A DNA stretch of 64,000 nt from an uncultured Nesterenkonia sp. Its GTDB lineage: Bacteria; Actinomycetota; Actinomycetes; Actinomycetales; Micrococcaceae. A program made the position numbers and the translations under genes. The DNA is taken from the NCBI GenBank assembly GCA_947494195.1, contig CANLUC010000002.1:62001-126000 (forward strand), given 5' to 3'. This document shows positions 45,139-55,123 of the stretch, piece after piece (position 1 is the stretch's first letter; every line of letters starts with the position of its first letter). The notes under the pieces were generated by a model, which saw only the letters and a list, made by a program, of their open reading frames with translations, was not told the origin of the DNA and ran no database searches.

Positions 45139-46308
45139 CTAACCGGGCAGGTCCGCGGCGATGGTCTCTTTCAAGATCTCGCTGGTGCCGCCGAAGATCG
45201 TGAGCAGCCGCACCGCGAGATAGGCTTGAGCCACGGGGTATTCCAGGATGTAGCCGTATCCGCCGTGGAGCTGCAGGCAGGCATCCACCGAACTCTTGGC
45301 CTGTTCACTGGCCCAGAGCTTCACCTTGGAGGCGGCCACCAGATCCAGCTCGCCGGCGTTGAACCGCTCCACTGCCGAGGCGACGTAGCGTCCGGCGGCC
45401 TCGAGGCTCACCTGCAGCTCCGCGAGCTGGAACCTGGTGTGCTGGAACTCGCGGATCGAGTGTCCGAAGGCCTCGCGCTCCGCCACGTAGCTGATGGTCT
45501 GGCGCAGCACCTCGGCCGTGACCGCCACCGCCGAGGTGGCGACGCCGAGCCGCCCCTGGGGCAGGATCGCCTTGGCGTATTCGAGCCCGCGGCCCTCCTC
45601 ACCGATCAGGTTCTCTGCGGGGATCCTCACCTCGGAGAAGAAGAGCTCCGCGGTGTCTGAGGCCTTGAGCCCCATCTTCTCGAGCTGGCGGCCCGGCTGA
45701 TAGCCGGCATTGCCCTGCTTCTCCACCAGGAAGAGGCTGAAGGCGGTCTCGGCGCCCCGCTCTCGCGGCTCGGAGCCGTCCGTGCGGGCCAGGACCAGGG
45801 CGCCGTCGCCGGAGATGCCGTTGCCGATGAAGGTCTTCTGCCCGTTCAGGGTCCAGCCGCCGTCGTCGTTCTTGACCGCCTTGGTGCGCACGGCGCGCAG
45901 ATCCGAGCCGGCGCCCGGCTCGGTGAAGGCCACCGAGGAGACGAAGCTGCCATCCATGAACCGCGGCAGCCAGGCCTGCTGCTGCTCGGCCGTCGCGAAC
46001 TGCAGCACGGCGGGAAGCACCCAGTCGTCGTGAAGATGCAGGGCCAGCGCCACCCCCAGCGCGTCCGCGCGGGCGAGCTCCTCGTCGAGGATCATGCGGA
46101 ACCGATAGTCACTGAGCCCCATGCCGCCGTTCTCCTCGCCCACGGCCAGGCCCAACAGCCCGTTCTCCGCGGCGGCGAGCCACATCGAACGGTCGATCAT
46201 GTGGTTCTGGTCCCACGTCTTGTAGTGCGGGGCCACCTCACGGGTGACGAACTCGCGCACCACCTCGCGAAACTCTTCGTGGATCTCTTCGTAGAAACCA
46301 GCGAACAT
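45139..46308 (-). CDS. Acyl-CoA dehydrogenase
   Basis: A 389-residue flavoprotein with the three-domain layout. TEPGAGSDL (about 128-136) and the middle strand TLNGQKTFIGNG are present, and QLHGGYGYILEYP lies near 345. The position of the usual catalytic Glu in IYEGT is IFGGTSEI here, so that residue is Gly as in long-chain/isovaleryl enzymes, where the base lies elsewhere. It is last in the unit with the citE-like and etf genes, which would re-oxidise its FAD. Confidence 0.9.
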   Translation of the reverse strand: MFAGFYEEIHEEFREVVREFVTREVAPHYKTWDQNHMIDRSMWLAAAENGLLGLAVGEENGGMGLSDYRFRMILDEELARADALGVALALHLHDDWVLPAVLQFATAEQQQAWLPRFMDGSFVSSVAFTEPGAGSDLRAVRTKAVKNDDGGWTLNGQKTFIGNGISGDGALVLARTDGSEPRERGAETAFSLFLVEKQGNAGYQPGRQLEKMGLKASDTAELFFSEVRIPAENLIGEEGRGLEYAKAILPQGRLGVATSAVAVTAEVLRQTISYVAEREAFGHSIREFQHTRFQLAELQVSLEAAGRYVASAVERFNAGELDLVAASKVKLWASEQAKSSVDACLQLHGGYGYILEYPVAQAYLAVRLLTIFGGTSEILKETIAADLPG

Positions 46309-46341
46309 CCTGGACGGGCCGCCTTTCAGGCTTGGGCTGGG

Positions 46342-47256
46342 TCAGGCAACCTGACCGATGGATTCGAAGCGGGTGAGGATGCGTTGGACCTGGATGATCA
46401 CCGGCAGGTCGATCATCTCGCCGCGGAAGCTGAACGCTCCGGAGAGTTCCGGGTCCGCACGGTGGCCCTCCCCCGCGTGAAGCCCGGCGTTGGTCTCGAA
46501 GGCGGCGATGACGCCCTTGGCCCATTCCAGGTCGCTGGCGGTGGGGGTATAGGCCCGTCGGATGGGCTCGACCTGATCTGGGTGGATGCAGGCCTTGCCG
46601 ATGAATCCGGAGGCGCAGGCGTCCTCGGTCTCCACCGCCAGACGCTGCAGATCCGGCACACGGGTGAACACCGCGTCGATGGCCGGCACGCCCACGGCGC
46701 CGGCGGTGAGCAGCAGCCGGTTGCGGGTGAAACGGATGATGTCGCGCTGGGTGCCGTCGTTGTTGCGCGAGGTGGTGCCCCCGATGCCCGCGATGAGATC
46801 CTCGGTCCCCCAGAGCAGGGCGACGGTGGCGCGATGCTGGGTCAGCGCGAGGTCATTGAGCACACCGACCGGGGTCTCGATCTGCGGGATCAGCCCCACG
46901 CCGGGCAGCGCCTCGGCGACCTGGTCGAGGACCTCGGTCCGCTCGGCCTTGGAGACCACCACGTAGCGGACCGAGGTCTCAGCCAGCGCCGCCAGATCGT
47001 TCTCCAGCTCGCCGGAGCCGGGAGCATTGACCCGCACCAGGGTGAACCGGGGGTCCAGCCCGACCTGGTCGCGGCGCAGCGCCTGGACCATGTTCTGGCG
47101 TGCGATCTCCTTCGCGCCGGAGATCACCGCGTCCTCGAGGTCGATGATCACGGCATCCGCCGAGGAGGCGGCCTTGCCGAACAGCTCGGGGCGGCTGGCC
47201 GGGCAGAACATCAGTGCAGGGCCCAGGGAGAACCGGGCGGGGGTCTGGTCAGACAT
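46342..47256 (-). CDS. HpcH/HpaI-CitE family lyase
   Basis: A protein of 304 residues from the ATG at 47256. It is of the CitE / citramalyl- or malyl-CoA lyase group: FCPASRPELFGKA near the N-terminus, VIIDLEDAV (about 35-43), and Arg/Glu residues in VRVNAPGSGE and IPQIETPVGV. The TIM-barrel enzyme cleaves a beta-hydroxyacyl-CoA to two smaller acyl or keto acids. It lies between etfA and the acyl-CoA dehydrogenase gene. Confidence 0.85.
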   Translation of the reverse strand: MSDQTPARFSLGPALMFCPASRPELFGKAASSADAVIIDLEDAVISGAKEIARQNMVQALRRDQVGLDPRFTLVRVNAPGSGELENDLAALAETSVRYVVVSKAERTEVLDQVAEALPGVGLIPQIETPVGVLNDLALTQHRATVALLWGTEDLIAGIGGTTSRNNDGTQRDIIRFTRNRLLLTAGAVGVPAIDAVFTRVPDLQRLAVETEDACASGFIGKACIHPDQVEPIRRAYTPTASDLEWAKGVIAAFETNAGLHAGEGHRADPELSGAFSFRGEMIDLPVIIQVQRILTRFESIGQVA

Positions 47257-47315
47257 GTTTTTCTTCTTAGCTGTGGTGGGTGCAGGTGCGCAGGGGAGGG
47301 TGGGCTCGTGCCTAT

Positions 47316-47351
47316 TGTGTCGATCCGCCGGTGCGGAGCGGGATCGACACA
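47316..47351 (-). other. Intercistronic hairpin between etfA and the citE-like gene
   Basis: Arms TGTGTCGATCC (47316-47326) and GGATCGACACA (47341-47351), an 11-bp stem. It lies downstream of etfA and may attenuate read-through or stabilise the etf message. No U-run follows it on the minus strand. Confidence 0.5.
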
Positions 47352-47364
47352 CGGAGGCGGAGCG

Positions 47365-48330
47365 TCACCCCTTGCGGCGGCGCAGCTCTTCGATCATCTG
47401 CGGGATCACTTCATGGAGGTCTCCGACGACGCCGAAGTCTGCGATCTCGAAGACCTGGGCGTCCTCGTCCTTGTTGATCGCCACAATGGTGCCGGCCGTC
47501 TGCATGCCGGCGCGCTGGTGCACCGCACCGGAGATGCCGGCAGAGATGTAGAGCTGCGGGGAGACCGTCACTCCGGTCTGGCCGACCTGGGCGGCGTGCT
47601 CGATCCACCCGGCGTCAGTGGCTGCACGGGAGGCCCCGAGGCCTGCGCCGAGCTCATCGGCCAGCTCCTCGAGCGGAGTGAAGTCGCCGTCGGTGCCGCG
47701 ACCGCCGGCGACGACGACGCGCGCCTCGGCCAGTGCCGGACGGGCGGAGACCTCCATCGCGGTGCGCTCTTCGATCTCCACACCTCCGACGGAGGGCCGG
47801 ACCGGCAGCACGTTGACCTCTGGCTGCTCGCCGTCGGTGACCAGCGTGTCCACGCGCTGCGGGTCGATGTTGTTCGGTTTGAAGGTGACCACCAGCGGCT
47901 GGGCGGGAGTCGCGGCAGAGACCAGCTGCGACGTCGTCGTGTAGGAGCCGGCCAGTTCGGACTTGGTGACCACCAGATCGGCGGAGATGCTCGCCGCCCC
48001 GCTGATCAGTCCGGTGTCGAGCCGCACCGCGAGGCGTGCCAGCGCATCGTTGGCGTCTGCGGTGGAGGAGCCGAGGACGACGACGGCGCCGGACTCGGCC
48101 ACGGAGGTCTCGAGCAGGTCCACGATGGCCACCTCGGGGGCGGGCAGGCTGACCTCGGGGAGATAGACCTCCTGGACGCCGTTGACCGCGAGTACGGGGG
48201 TGGGGTCGCCGTCGTAGGCGGCCACTGCGATGCGGACCTCGCCCAGCGCTGCAGCCTGGGCGATCAGCTCCTTCTGGGCAGGAGTCAGCGCCTCGCCCAG
48301 CTCGTCGAAAAAGACCAGTACATTGCTCAC
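47365..48330 (-). CDS. etfA: Electron transfer flavoprotein alpha subunit
   Basis: A 321-residue ETF-alpha. The C-terminal FAD-binding part has [22 protein letters not shown] (about 254-275), and a Rossmann-like N-terminal part precedes it. With ETF-beta it collects electrons from acyl-CoA dehydrogenases. It overlaps the etfB stop by 4 bases. Confidence 0.93.
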   Translation of the reverse strand: MSNVLVFFDELGEALTPAQKELIAQAAALGEVRIAVAAYDGDPTPVLAVNGVQEVYLPEVSLPAPEVAIVDLLETSVAESGAVVVLGSSTADANDALARLAVRLDTGLISGAASISADLVVTKSELAGSYTTTSQLVSAATPAQPLVVTFKPNNIDPQRVDTLVTDGEQPEVNVLPVRPSVGGVEIEERTAMEVSARPALAEARVVVAGGRGTDGDFTPLEELADELGAGLGASRAATDAGWIEHAAQVGQTGVTVSPQLYISAGISGAVHQRAGMQTAGTIVAINKDEDAQVFEIADFGVVGDLHEVIPQMIEELRRRKG

Positions 48331-49142
48331 AGCAGACGCTCCTTCGCGAGGAATTCCACAATCTTGACGCCGGCGTCTCCCTCGTCGGTGATGATCTCAC
48401 CGGCGGTGCGCGGCGGCCGTGCCGCGGTGGTGAGCACGCGGACCTTGGGCTCGACGTGCTCACGGCGCAGACCGATGTCGGCCAGGGTGAAGCGGGTCAG
48501 CGGCTTCTTCTTCGCCGCCATGATCGCCTTGAAGTTGGGGTACCGGGGGTCGTTGACCTGGTCGGTGACCGAGACGACGGCCGGCATCGTCACGGCGACG
48601 CGCTGCGACTCGGTGCCGCCCGATCGGATGACCACCAGCCGTTCGGACTCGAGGTCCAGGGCGGTCGCGTAGGTGACCACATGAGCACCGAGGCGTTCGG
48701 CCAGCTGGGCAGGAAGCGCCCCGGACTCACCCTCCTCGGAGGCCATCCCGGTGAGCACCAGGTACTCGGGCTCTCCGGAGTCGAACTCGGCGGCGCCGGT
48801 GACGGTCTCCACGGCGGCCTTCAGCGCGACGGAAGTGGCCCAGATGTCGGCGCCGATCAGGTCGTCGTCGGTGAGCTGGTAGGCGTCGTCCGCGCCGATC
48901 TGCAGGGCCTTCTTCACGGCGGTGCTGGCTCCGGCGGGGCCCATGGTCAGGGCGCTCACGCGGATCTCCCGATCCGGGGCTGCTTCCTTGATCTGCAGGG
49001 CGGCTTCGAGCGGGTACTCGTCCAGCTCGCTCAGCACGCCCTCGGAGCGATCGATGCGCCCCTCGGCGTTGTATCGACGCTCCAGCTGGGCGTCCGGAAC
49101 CCATTTGACCAGCGTGATGATGTGCAGGGGTGCATTCACCAT
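48327..49142 (-). CDS. etfB: Electron transfer flavoprotein beta subunit
   Basis: A protein of 271 residues from the ATG at 49142, with GGAG six bases before it. [14 protein letters not shown] near the N-terminus, the [13 protein letters not shown] segment and the [13 protein letters not shown] region are typical of FixA/EtfB. It is co-translated with etfA and heads the operon that ends with an acyl-CoA dehydrogenase. Confidence 0.93.
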   Translation of the reverse strand: MVNAPLHIITLVKWVPDAQLERRYNAEGRIDRSEGVLSELDEYPLEAALQIKEAAPDREIRVSALTMGPAGASTAVKKALQIGADDAYQLTDDDLIGADIWATSVALKAAVETVTGAAEFDSGEPEYLVLTGMASEEGESGALPAQLAERLGAHVVTYATALDLESERLVVIRSGGTESQRVAVTMPAVVSVTDQVNDPRYPNFKAIMAAKKKPLTRFTLADIGLRREHVEPKVRVLTTAARPPRTAGEIITDEGDAGVKIVEFLAKERLL

Positions 49143-49242
49143 GTGGTGCTCCCGCCTCACTCTCGAAATTCGTGGAGTATCTGAGAAGTCCATGGTCGCA
49201 TGAAACGCGATCTCGGGCAGGGTTGCGGGGACCACGCAGCCC

Positions 49243-49270
49243 TTGATCTGGGTTTATTTCGCTATATGAT
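49243..49270 (+). promoter_or_regulatory. Promoter of the sunset-domain protein gene
   Basis: TTGATC at 49243-49248 and TATGAT at 49265-49270 are spaced by 16 bases. The -10 matches five of six bases of the consensus. A 5' leader of about 66 bases would precede the ATG at 49343. Confidence 0.5.
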
Positions 49271-49342
49271 CAATCCGTTCAGGAGGCGCTCCTGCGCCGC
49301 CCCGTCCCGCGCAGCGGACGCCTCACACTGGAGACGAATGCC

Positions 49343-50296
49343 ATGGGGACATCCCAGCATTGGCGGAGACTCGCCACGGTCCTGACGACCACCCTTCTCG
49401 CGGCCAGCCTGATCGGCGCCGCCCCGCCACAGCCGACGACGACGGCGCAGCTCAGCCCCTCCGTGCTCAGCCATCCGGTGCCCAGCCAGTCGGCGCCCAC
49501 CCCTGTGGCGCAGGCCGGGACTGCGAGCGCCTCCGTCACGGGCATGACCGTGACGATCAGCGCTGCGAAGAAGACGCTGCGCGCGCCCACCCCGAAGATC
49601 TCCGGCACCGCCGCCGTGGGATCGAAGCTGACCGCGAAGCCAGGCACCTGGACCAGCGGAACCTCGCGAAGCTACCGCTGGTATGCCAACGGCAAAGCGA
49701 TCAGCGGCGGAACCAAGAGCAGCTTCACTCCGAGCACGGCCCATCTGGGCAAGCGGATCACGGTGAAGGTGACCGGGAAGAAGTCCGGATACACCACGGT
49801 GAGCCGCACCTCAGCTCCCACCCTGAAGGTGGCGCGATCCTCCACTCCCAAGGTCAGCGGCACTGCTGTCACCGGGAAGACGCTCTCCGCCAGCGTGGGG
49901 AGCTGGACGCCGTCGACCTCGTTCTCCTACCAGTGGCGCGCCAACGGGACCTCGATCAAGGGGGCGACGAGCAAGAGCTACAAGATCTCCAGCTCGCACG
50001 CGGGCAAGAAGATCTCGGTGCGAGTGACCGGCAAGAAGTCCGGCCACACCACGCTGGTCCGGACCTCGGCACAGACGTCCACGGTGAAGAAGGCAGCTCC
50101 GGCGAAGAAGCCGACGAGCGTGCAGCACACCTCATCTTCCTGGAACTGCCCCAAGGGCTACCCGATCAAGGGCAATGCCAGCTCCCGCATCTATCACGTG
50201 CCCAGCGGGTCCTACTACAAGCGGACCAACCCCGAGCGGTGCTTCTCCACCACCGCGGCAGCCAAGGCGGCCGGGTACCGCGCATCTAAGCGCTGA
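49343..50296 (+). CDS. Secreted repeat protein with C-terminal sunset domain
   Basis: A 317-residue exported protein. Residues 1-27 form a signal peptide. Two homologous Ig-like repeats (about 83-162 and 168-248) each begin TPK-SGTA-G and end with VTGKKSG-TT-RTSA. A linker rich in Lys/Ala/Thr leads to the sunset domain (about 269-317: CPKGYPIKGN...GYRASKR), common at the C-terminus of actinobacterial secreted proteins. The repeats occur in adhesins and cell-wall proteins. No catalytic residues are seen. The GGAG site is nine bases before the ATG. Confidence 0.87.
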   Translation: MGTSQHWRRLATVLTTTLLAASLIGAAPPQPTTTAQLSPSVLSHPVPSQSAPTPVAQAGTASASVTGMTVTISAAKKTLRAPTPKISGTAAVGSKLTAKPGTWTSGTSRSYRWYANGKAISGGTKSSFTPSTAHLGKRITVKVTGKKSGYTTVSRTSAPTLKVARSSTPKVSGTAVTGKTLSASVGSWTPSTSFSYQWRANGTSIKGATSKSYKISSSHAGKKISVRVTGKKSGHTTLVRTSAQTSTVKKAAPAKKPTSVQHTSSSWNCPKGYPIKGNASSRIYHVPSGSYYKRTNPERCFSTTAAAKAAGYRASKR

Positions 50297-50320
50297 CCCG
50301 CCACCCTTCCAGGGTCAGCG
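50291..50320. terminator. Compact bidirectional terminator overlapping two stop codons
   Basis: Arms CGCTGACCC (50291-50299) and GGGTCAGCG (50312-50320) with a 12-base loop. The left arm contains the stop of the sunset-protein gene, and the right arm the stop of the convergent lldD gene. Confidence 0.6.
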
Positions 50321-51550
50321 GGCGCGCGGGACGAGGCGTTCGAGCTGGGTCACGTGTTTGGGCTCGAGCTCGGCGAGGTTCGGGACCTCGAGGAGCTTCA
50401 TGGTGCGCTCGACCTGGTCCGCGAGGATCTCGATCGTGCGGTCCACCCCGGCGCGGCCACCGGCCATCAGCCCGTACAGGTATGCCCGCCCGATCAGCGT
50501 GAACTTCGCGCCCAGCGCGATGGAGGCGACGATGTCGGCACCGTTCATGATCCCGGTGTCGATGGTGACCTCGAGATCGTCTCCGACCTCGCGGACCACC
50601 TCGGGCAGCAGGTGGAAGGGCACGGGGGCGCGGTCCAGCTGACGGCCGCCGTGGTTGGACAGCACGATCCCATCCACTCCGAGGCTGGCGAGCTTCTTGG
50701 CGTCCTCCACGTTCTGGACGCCCTTGACCACCAGCTTGCCGGGGAACAGCTCACGGATGATCTTCAGGTCCTCGAAGCTGATCGAGGGGTCCATGGCCTT
50801 GTCCAGCATCTCTCCCACCGTGCCGCCGGTGGAGGTCAGCGAGGCGAACTCCAGCGGTGGGGTGGTCAGGAAGTCATACCACCACCAGGGCCGTGGGATC
50901 GCGTTGACCACGGTGCCCAGGCTCAGCTGCGGCGGGATCGAGAAGCCGTTGCGCTTGTCCCGGAGCCGGGCTCCGGCCACCGGGGTGTCCACGGTGAAGA
51001 AGAGGGTGTCGAACCCGGCCTTGCCGGCGCGCTCGGTGAGGTCGTAGGAGATCTGCCGGTCCTTCATCACGTAGAGCTGGAACCAGTTGCGCCCGTGCGG
51101 GTTCGACTCCTTCACGGCTTCGATGGAGGTGGTGCCCAGCGTGGAGAGGGTGAACGGGATCCCCGCCGCCCCGGCTGCGGTGGCACCGGCGATCTCGCCC
51201 TCGGTCTGCATCAGTCGGGTGAACCCGGTGGGCGCGATGCCGAAGGGCAGCGCGGAGCGTCCGCCGAAGATCTCGCAGGAGGTGTCGACCTCGGAGACGT
51301 CGCGCAGGATCGAGGGGTTGAACTCGATGTCCTGAAACGCCTCCCGGGCGCGGGTCAGCGAGAACTCGCCCTCGGCGGCGCCATCGGTGTAGTCGAAGGC
51401 TGCCTTCGGGGTGCGCCGTTTGGCGATCTTGTGCAGGTCTTCGATGGTCAGCGCAGCAGAGAGCCGTCGGCGGGAGGCGTTGAAGTCGAACTTCTTGAAC
51501 TTCATCAGCGGCGCGATATCGCGTGGCTTGGGCAGTTGACGCTGAACCAT
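50315..51550 (-). CDS. lldD: FMN-dependent L-lactate dehydrogenase (alpha-hydroxyacid oxidase family)
   Basis: A 411-residue TIM-barrel flavoenzyme. The active-site His lies in [13 protein letters not shown] (about 298-310), and the FMN segments FGIAPTGF and [10 protein letters not shown] are present. It oxidises L-lactate to pyruvate and passes electrons to quinone or oxygen. It is 38 bases after rhaB, at the end of the rhamnose operon, where it can consume the lactate made by the lactaldehyde dehydrogenase half of the rhaEW fusion. Confidence 0.9.
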   Translation of the reverse strand: MVQRQLPKPRDIAPLMKFKKFDFNASRRRLSAALTIEDLHKIAKRRTPKAAFDYTDGAAEGEFSLTRAREAFQDIEFNPSILRDVSEVDTSCEIFGGRSALPFGIAPTGFTRLMQTEGEIAGATAAGAAGIPFTLSTLGTTSIEAVKESNPHGRNWFQLYVMKDRQISYDLTERAGKAGFDTLFFTVDTPVAGARLRDKRNGFSIPPQLSLGTVVNAIPRPWWWYDFLTTPPLEFASLTSTGGTVGEMLDKAMDPSISFEDLKIIRELFPGKLVVKGVQNVEDAKKLASLGVDGIVLSNHGGRQLDRAPVPFHLLPEVVREVGDDLEVTIDTGIMNGADIVASIALGAKFTLIGRAYLYGLMAGGRAGVDRTIEILADQVERTMKLLEVPNLAELEPKHVTQLERLVPRAR

Positions 51551-51588
51551 GAGTTGCTCCTAGACCGGTCCTTCAGGACTGTAGAAAT

Positions 51589-53064
51589 TCAGGATTGGGG
51601 ACGATACGTGAGGGGGGAATGGGTGCGGCGGATCAGTTCGCGCAGGTCCTCGAGGCTGCCCGAGAGCGTCCCCGCGGTGCGCGCCTGGATGAGCAGGTTG
51701 CCGATGGCGGTGGCCTCCACGGGACCGGCCACCACAGGATATCCGCTGCGATCCGCCGTGGCCTGGCAGAGCAGCGCGTTCAGCGACCCTCCACCGACCA
51801 TATGGACGACGTCGATCCGCCGCTCAGCAAGCTCCCCGGCGGCTGCGAGCGCCCGGGCGAACCCGGCGGCGATGGACTCCACGATGCTGCGCACCAGCTC
51901 GGCCTTGCCCTCCGGGGCGCGAAGGTCCTGCTCTGCGCAGAGCTGCACGATCCGGGCCGGCATGTCCCCGGGCACCACGAACCGCTCGTCCTGGACATCG
52001 AAGAGGACGACGGCGTCTCGGCTCACCTGGGCTGCGGCGTCGAGCAGGCCGACCAGATCCTGGCTGCGACCCTCCTGACGCTCCCAGGTGCGCAGCGTCT
52101 CGGAGAGCAGCCACGTGCCCATGACATTGGTGAGGAACCGGGTGCGACCGTCGACCCCGCCCTCATTGGTGAAGTTCGCGGCCCGGGAGGCGTCGCTGAC
52201 CACGGGGCCATCCAGCTCCAGGCCGACCAGCCCCCAGGTGCCGCAGGAGATATAGGCGGCGTCGGGGGTGGAGAGCGGGGTGCCCACTATCGCACTGGCG
52301 GTGTCGTGAGAGCCGACCAGGGTGACCGGAAGCTGATGCCCGCCGAGCATGGGCGCGAGCTCTGCGCAGGTCGTGCCCAGCGGGGTGCCCGGTGCGGCCA
52401 CCGGCGCGAAGAGCCCGGAAGACAGGCCCAGGGTGGATATCAGCTCGGTGTCCCACTCCTTGGTGTGCACGTCGAGCAGTCCGGTGGTCGAGGCGTTGGT
52501 CACCTCGGTGAGCTGCTCTCCGGTGAGCCAATAGCCCAGGAGGTCCGGCACCAGCAGCAGCCGATCTGCATGCGGCGCCAGGCCCTCCTGGGCCAGCTGG
52601 TAGAGCGTGTTGAAGGGCAGGAACTGCAGTCCGTTCCGTCGGTAGAGCTCCGCGAAGGAGACTCTGCCGTGGACCTTCTCCACGCCGGCTGCGGTGCGCT
52701 CGTCCCGGTAGTGGAACGGGGTGCCCAGCAGCTGCATCCGGTGGGGGTCGGCTCCGGCGAGCAGACCGTAGTCCACCGCCCAGGAGTCGATGGCCACCGA
52801 GGCCAGTTCGCCCTCGGTCTCGCGCACGGCGGCTCCGAGCCCGGCCAGCGCCTGTTCATAGAGACCCACGAGGTTCCAATGCAGCCCGTCGGGCATCGGA
52901 ACCACGCCGTTGGAGAAGCGCGCGGCCTCATGGAACTCGAGCGTGTCCGGCCCTACCCGGCCCAGCACCACGCGCCCGGAGGAGGCACCGAGGTCCACGG
53001 CCGCGTGCGCCGTCGTCGCTCCCGTCCTCGCTGCGGTTCTCGCCGTCGCTGTCTGCTGTGACAT
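51589..53064 (-). CDS. rhaB: L-rhamnulokinase
   Basis: A 491-residue FGGY-family kinase. The N-terminal strand VDLGASSGRVVLGRV (about 23-37), the phosphate-binding GSHDTASAIVGTP (about 245-257) and the C-terminal GGGSLNALLCQATADR (about 425) match. It phosphorylates L-rhamnulose at O-1 using ATP. It lies 11 bases after the aldolase/dehydrogenase gene. Confidence 0.92.
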   Translation of the reverse strand: MSQQTATARTAARTGATTAHAAVDLGASSGRVVLGRVGPDTLEFHEAARFSNGVVPMPDGLHWNLVGLYEQALAGLGAAVRETEGELASVAIDSWAVDYGLLAGADPHRMQLLGTPFHYRDERTAAGVEKVHGRVSFAELYRRNGLQFLPFNTLYQLAQEGLAPHADRLLLVPDLLGYWLTGEQLTEVTNASTTGLLDVHTKEWDTELISTLGLSSGLFAPVAAPGTPLGTTCAELAPMLGGHQLPVTLVGSHDTASAIVGTPLSTPDAAYISCGTWGLVGLELDGPVVSDASRAANFTNEGGVDGRTRFLTNVMGTWLLSETLRTWERQEGRSQDLVGLLDAAAQVSRDAVVLFDVQDERFVVPGDMPARIVQLCAEQDLRAPEGKAELVRSIVESIAAGFARALAAAGELAERRIDVVHMVGGGSLNALLCQATADRSGYPVVAGPVEATAIGNLLIQARTAGTLSGSLEDLRELIRRTHSPLTYRPQS

Positions 53065-53075
53065 GGGTGCTGGAC

Positions 53076-55112
53076 TCAGCGCAGGAACGCGGCGGCCACG
53101 CCGGCGTCGACGGGCACGTGCAGACCCGTGGTGTGGGAGAGCTCGGGACCGACCAGTGCGAACACCGCGTTGGCCACGTTGCGCGGCAGCACCTCACGCT
53201 TGAGGATGGTGCGCTGGGCGTAGAACTTGCCCAGGTCCTTCTCCTCGATGCCGTAGGTCGCCGCGCGGTTCGCACCCCAGCCGGAGGCGAAGATCCCGGA
53301 TCCCTGCACCACGCCGTCGGGGTTGATGCCGTTGACGCGTATCTGGTGCTCCCCCAGCTCAGCGGCCAGCAGGCGCACCTGGTGCGCCTGGTCGGCCTTG
53401 GTGGCGGAGTAGGCGATGTTGTTCGGCCCGGCGAAGACGCTGTTCTTCGAGGAGATGTAGATGACGTCTCCGCCCAGACCCTGGGCGATCAGCACCGAGG
53501 CCGCCGCCTTGGACACCAGGAAGGAGCCCTTGGCCATGACATTGTGCTGCAGGTCCCAGTCCTTGGCGGTGGTGTCCAGCAGTGACTTCGACAGGCTCAG
53601 GCCGGCGTTGTTGACCACGATGTCGAGTCCGCCGAAGGCCAGCAGGGTCTCGTCGATGGCCTTGACCACGGCGTCCTCGTCGGAGACGTCCACGGCGATG
53701 CCCACGGCCTTGTCCGGGCCGCCGATCTCGGCGGCGGCCTCCCGGGCCTTGGCAAGGTTCAGGTCCGCGATGGCGACGACGGCGCCCTCCTCGGCGAGCC
53801 GCTCCGCGATGGCCTTGCCGATGCCGGAAGCGGCGCCGGTCACCAGCGCGATGCGGGTGGCCAGAGGCTTCGGTGTCGGCATGCGCTGCAGCTTCGCCTC
53901 TTCCAGGGCCCAGTACTCGATGCGGAACTTCTCCGACTCGTCGATGGGTGCGTAGGTCGAGAGCCCCTCGGCGCCGCGCATCACGTTGATGGCGTTGAGG
54001 TAGAACTCACCGGCCACGCGGGCCGTCTGCTTGTCCTTGCCGAAGCTGAACATGCCAACCCCGGGAATGAGCACGATGGCCGGGTCCGCGCCGCGGATCG
54101 CGGGGCTGTCCGCGGTGGCGTGGCGGTCGTAGTAGGCCTGGTAGTCCACGCGGTAGGCCTCATGCAGCTGGTGCAGCCGGGCGATGGAGTCTTCCACCGT
54201 GGCATCGGCGGGCAGATCCAGCACCAGCGGCTTGACCTTGGTGCGCAGGAAGTGATCCGGGCAGGAGGTGCCCATCTCCGCAAGACGCGGGTGCTCGGCG
54301 TGGGCGAGGAACTCAAGCACGGCGTCGTCGTCGCTGAAGTGCCCGATCTGAGGCTTGTCCGCGCTGGCGATGGACCGGATGGTCGGTGTCAGGGCCGCCG
54401 CCTTGGCGCGGCGCTCCGTCTCGGGCAGCGCCGCATAACCCGGAAGCGCAGGCCCGAAGGGCTCGGAGCGGGAATGTTCGGCGATGTAGGCGGCGGCGGT
54501 GTCGATGATCCACAGCGAGTTCTGCTGGGACTCCTCGGAGGTGTCGCCCCAGGCGGTGATGCCGTGACCGCCCAGGATGCAGCCGATGGCCTGCGGGTTG
54601 CGCTCCTTGATCTCGGCGATGTCCAGGCCGAGCTGGAAGCCGGGACGGCGCCACGGCACCCAGACGACCTTCTCGCCGAAGATCGTGCTGGTCAGCTCGG
54701 GCCCATCCACAGCGGTGGCGATCGCGATCCCCGAGTCCGGGTGAAGGTGATCCACGTGCGCGGCGTCCACCAGCCCATGCATGGCGGTGTCGATGCTCGG
54801 TGCCGCGCCGCCCTTGCCGTGCAGGCAGTAGTCGAAGGCGGCGACCATCTCATCCTCGCGCTCCACGCCGGGGTAGACGTTGACCAGCGCGCGCATGCGA
54901 TCCAGCCGCAGCGTGGCCAGGCCGGTCTCCTTCAGGGTGCCGAGGTCTCCACCGGACCCCTTGACCCAGAGCAGCTCGACCTCCTCCCCTGTGACCGGGT
55001 CCTTCTCGGTGCCCTTGGCGGAGGTGTTGCCGCCGGCGTAGTTGGTGTTCTTCGGGTCCGCGCCCAGGCTGTTCGACCGGGAGATGAGTTCTGCGACGCT
55101 CGGGTTGGTCAT
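53076..55112 (-). CDS. rhaEW: Bifunctional rhamnulose-1-phosphate aldolase / lactaldehyde dehydrogenase
   Basis: A protein of 678 residues from the ATG at 55112 (AAGGAG six bases upstream). Residues 1-400 are a class II aldolase domain with the metal His pair HVDHLHPDSG. Residues 415-678 are a short-chain dehydrogenase domain: TGAASGIG (about 421-428) and YSATK (about 566). It splits L-rhamnulose-1-phosphate to dihydroxyacetone phosphate and L-lactaldehyde, and oxidises the latter to L-lactate. It lies 11 bases after rhaI. Confidence 0.92.
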   Translation of the reverse strand: MTNPSVAELISRSNSLGADPKNTNYAGGNTSAKGTEKDPVTGEEVELLWVKGSGGDLGTLKETGLATLRLDRMRALVNVYPGVEREDEMVAAFDYCLHGKGGAAPSIDTAMHGLVDAAHVDHLHPDSGIAIATAVDGPELTSTIFGEKVVWVPWRRPGFQLGLDIAEIKERNPQAIGCILGGHGITAWGDTSEESQQNSLWIIDTAAAYIAEHSRSEPFGPALPGYAALPETERRAKAAALTPTIRSIASADKPQIGHFSDDDAVLEFLAHAEHPRLAEMGTSCPDHFLRTKVKPLVLDLPADATVEDSIARLHQLHEAYRVDYQAYYDRHATADSPAIRGADPAIVLIPGVGMFSFGKDKQTARVAGEFYLNAINVMRGAEGLSTYAPIDESEKFRIEYWALEEAKLQRMPTPKPLATRIALVTGAASGIGKAIAERLAEEGAVVAIADLNLAKAREAAAEIGGPDKAVGIAVDVSDEDAVVKAIDETLLAFGGLDIVVNNAGLSLSKSLLDTTAKDWDLQHNVMAKGSFLVSKAAASVLIAQGLGGDVIYISSKNSVFAGPNNIAYSATKADQAHQVRLLAAELGEHQIRVNGINPDGVVQGSGIFASGWGANRAATYGIEEKDLGKFYAQRTILKREVLPRNVANAVFALVGPELSHTTGLHVPVDAGVAAAFLR

Positions 55113-55123
55113 CGGTTGCTCCT

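Noticed and set aside
46030-48672. Long open frame (about 880 codons) on the plus strand opposite etfA and the citE-like gene
   Set aside because: It covers clear minus-strand genes, has no family motif, and shows the His/Gly/Arg/Asp-rich composition typical of high-GC shadow frames.
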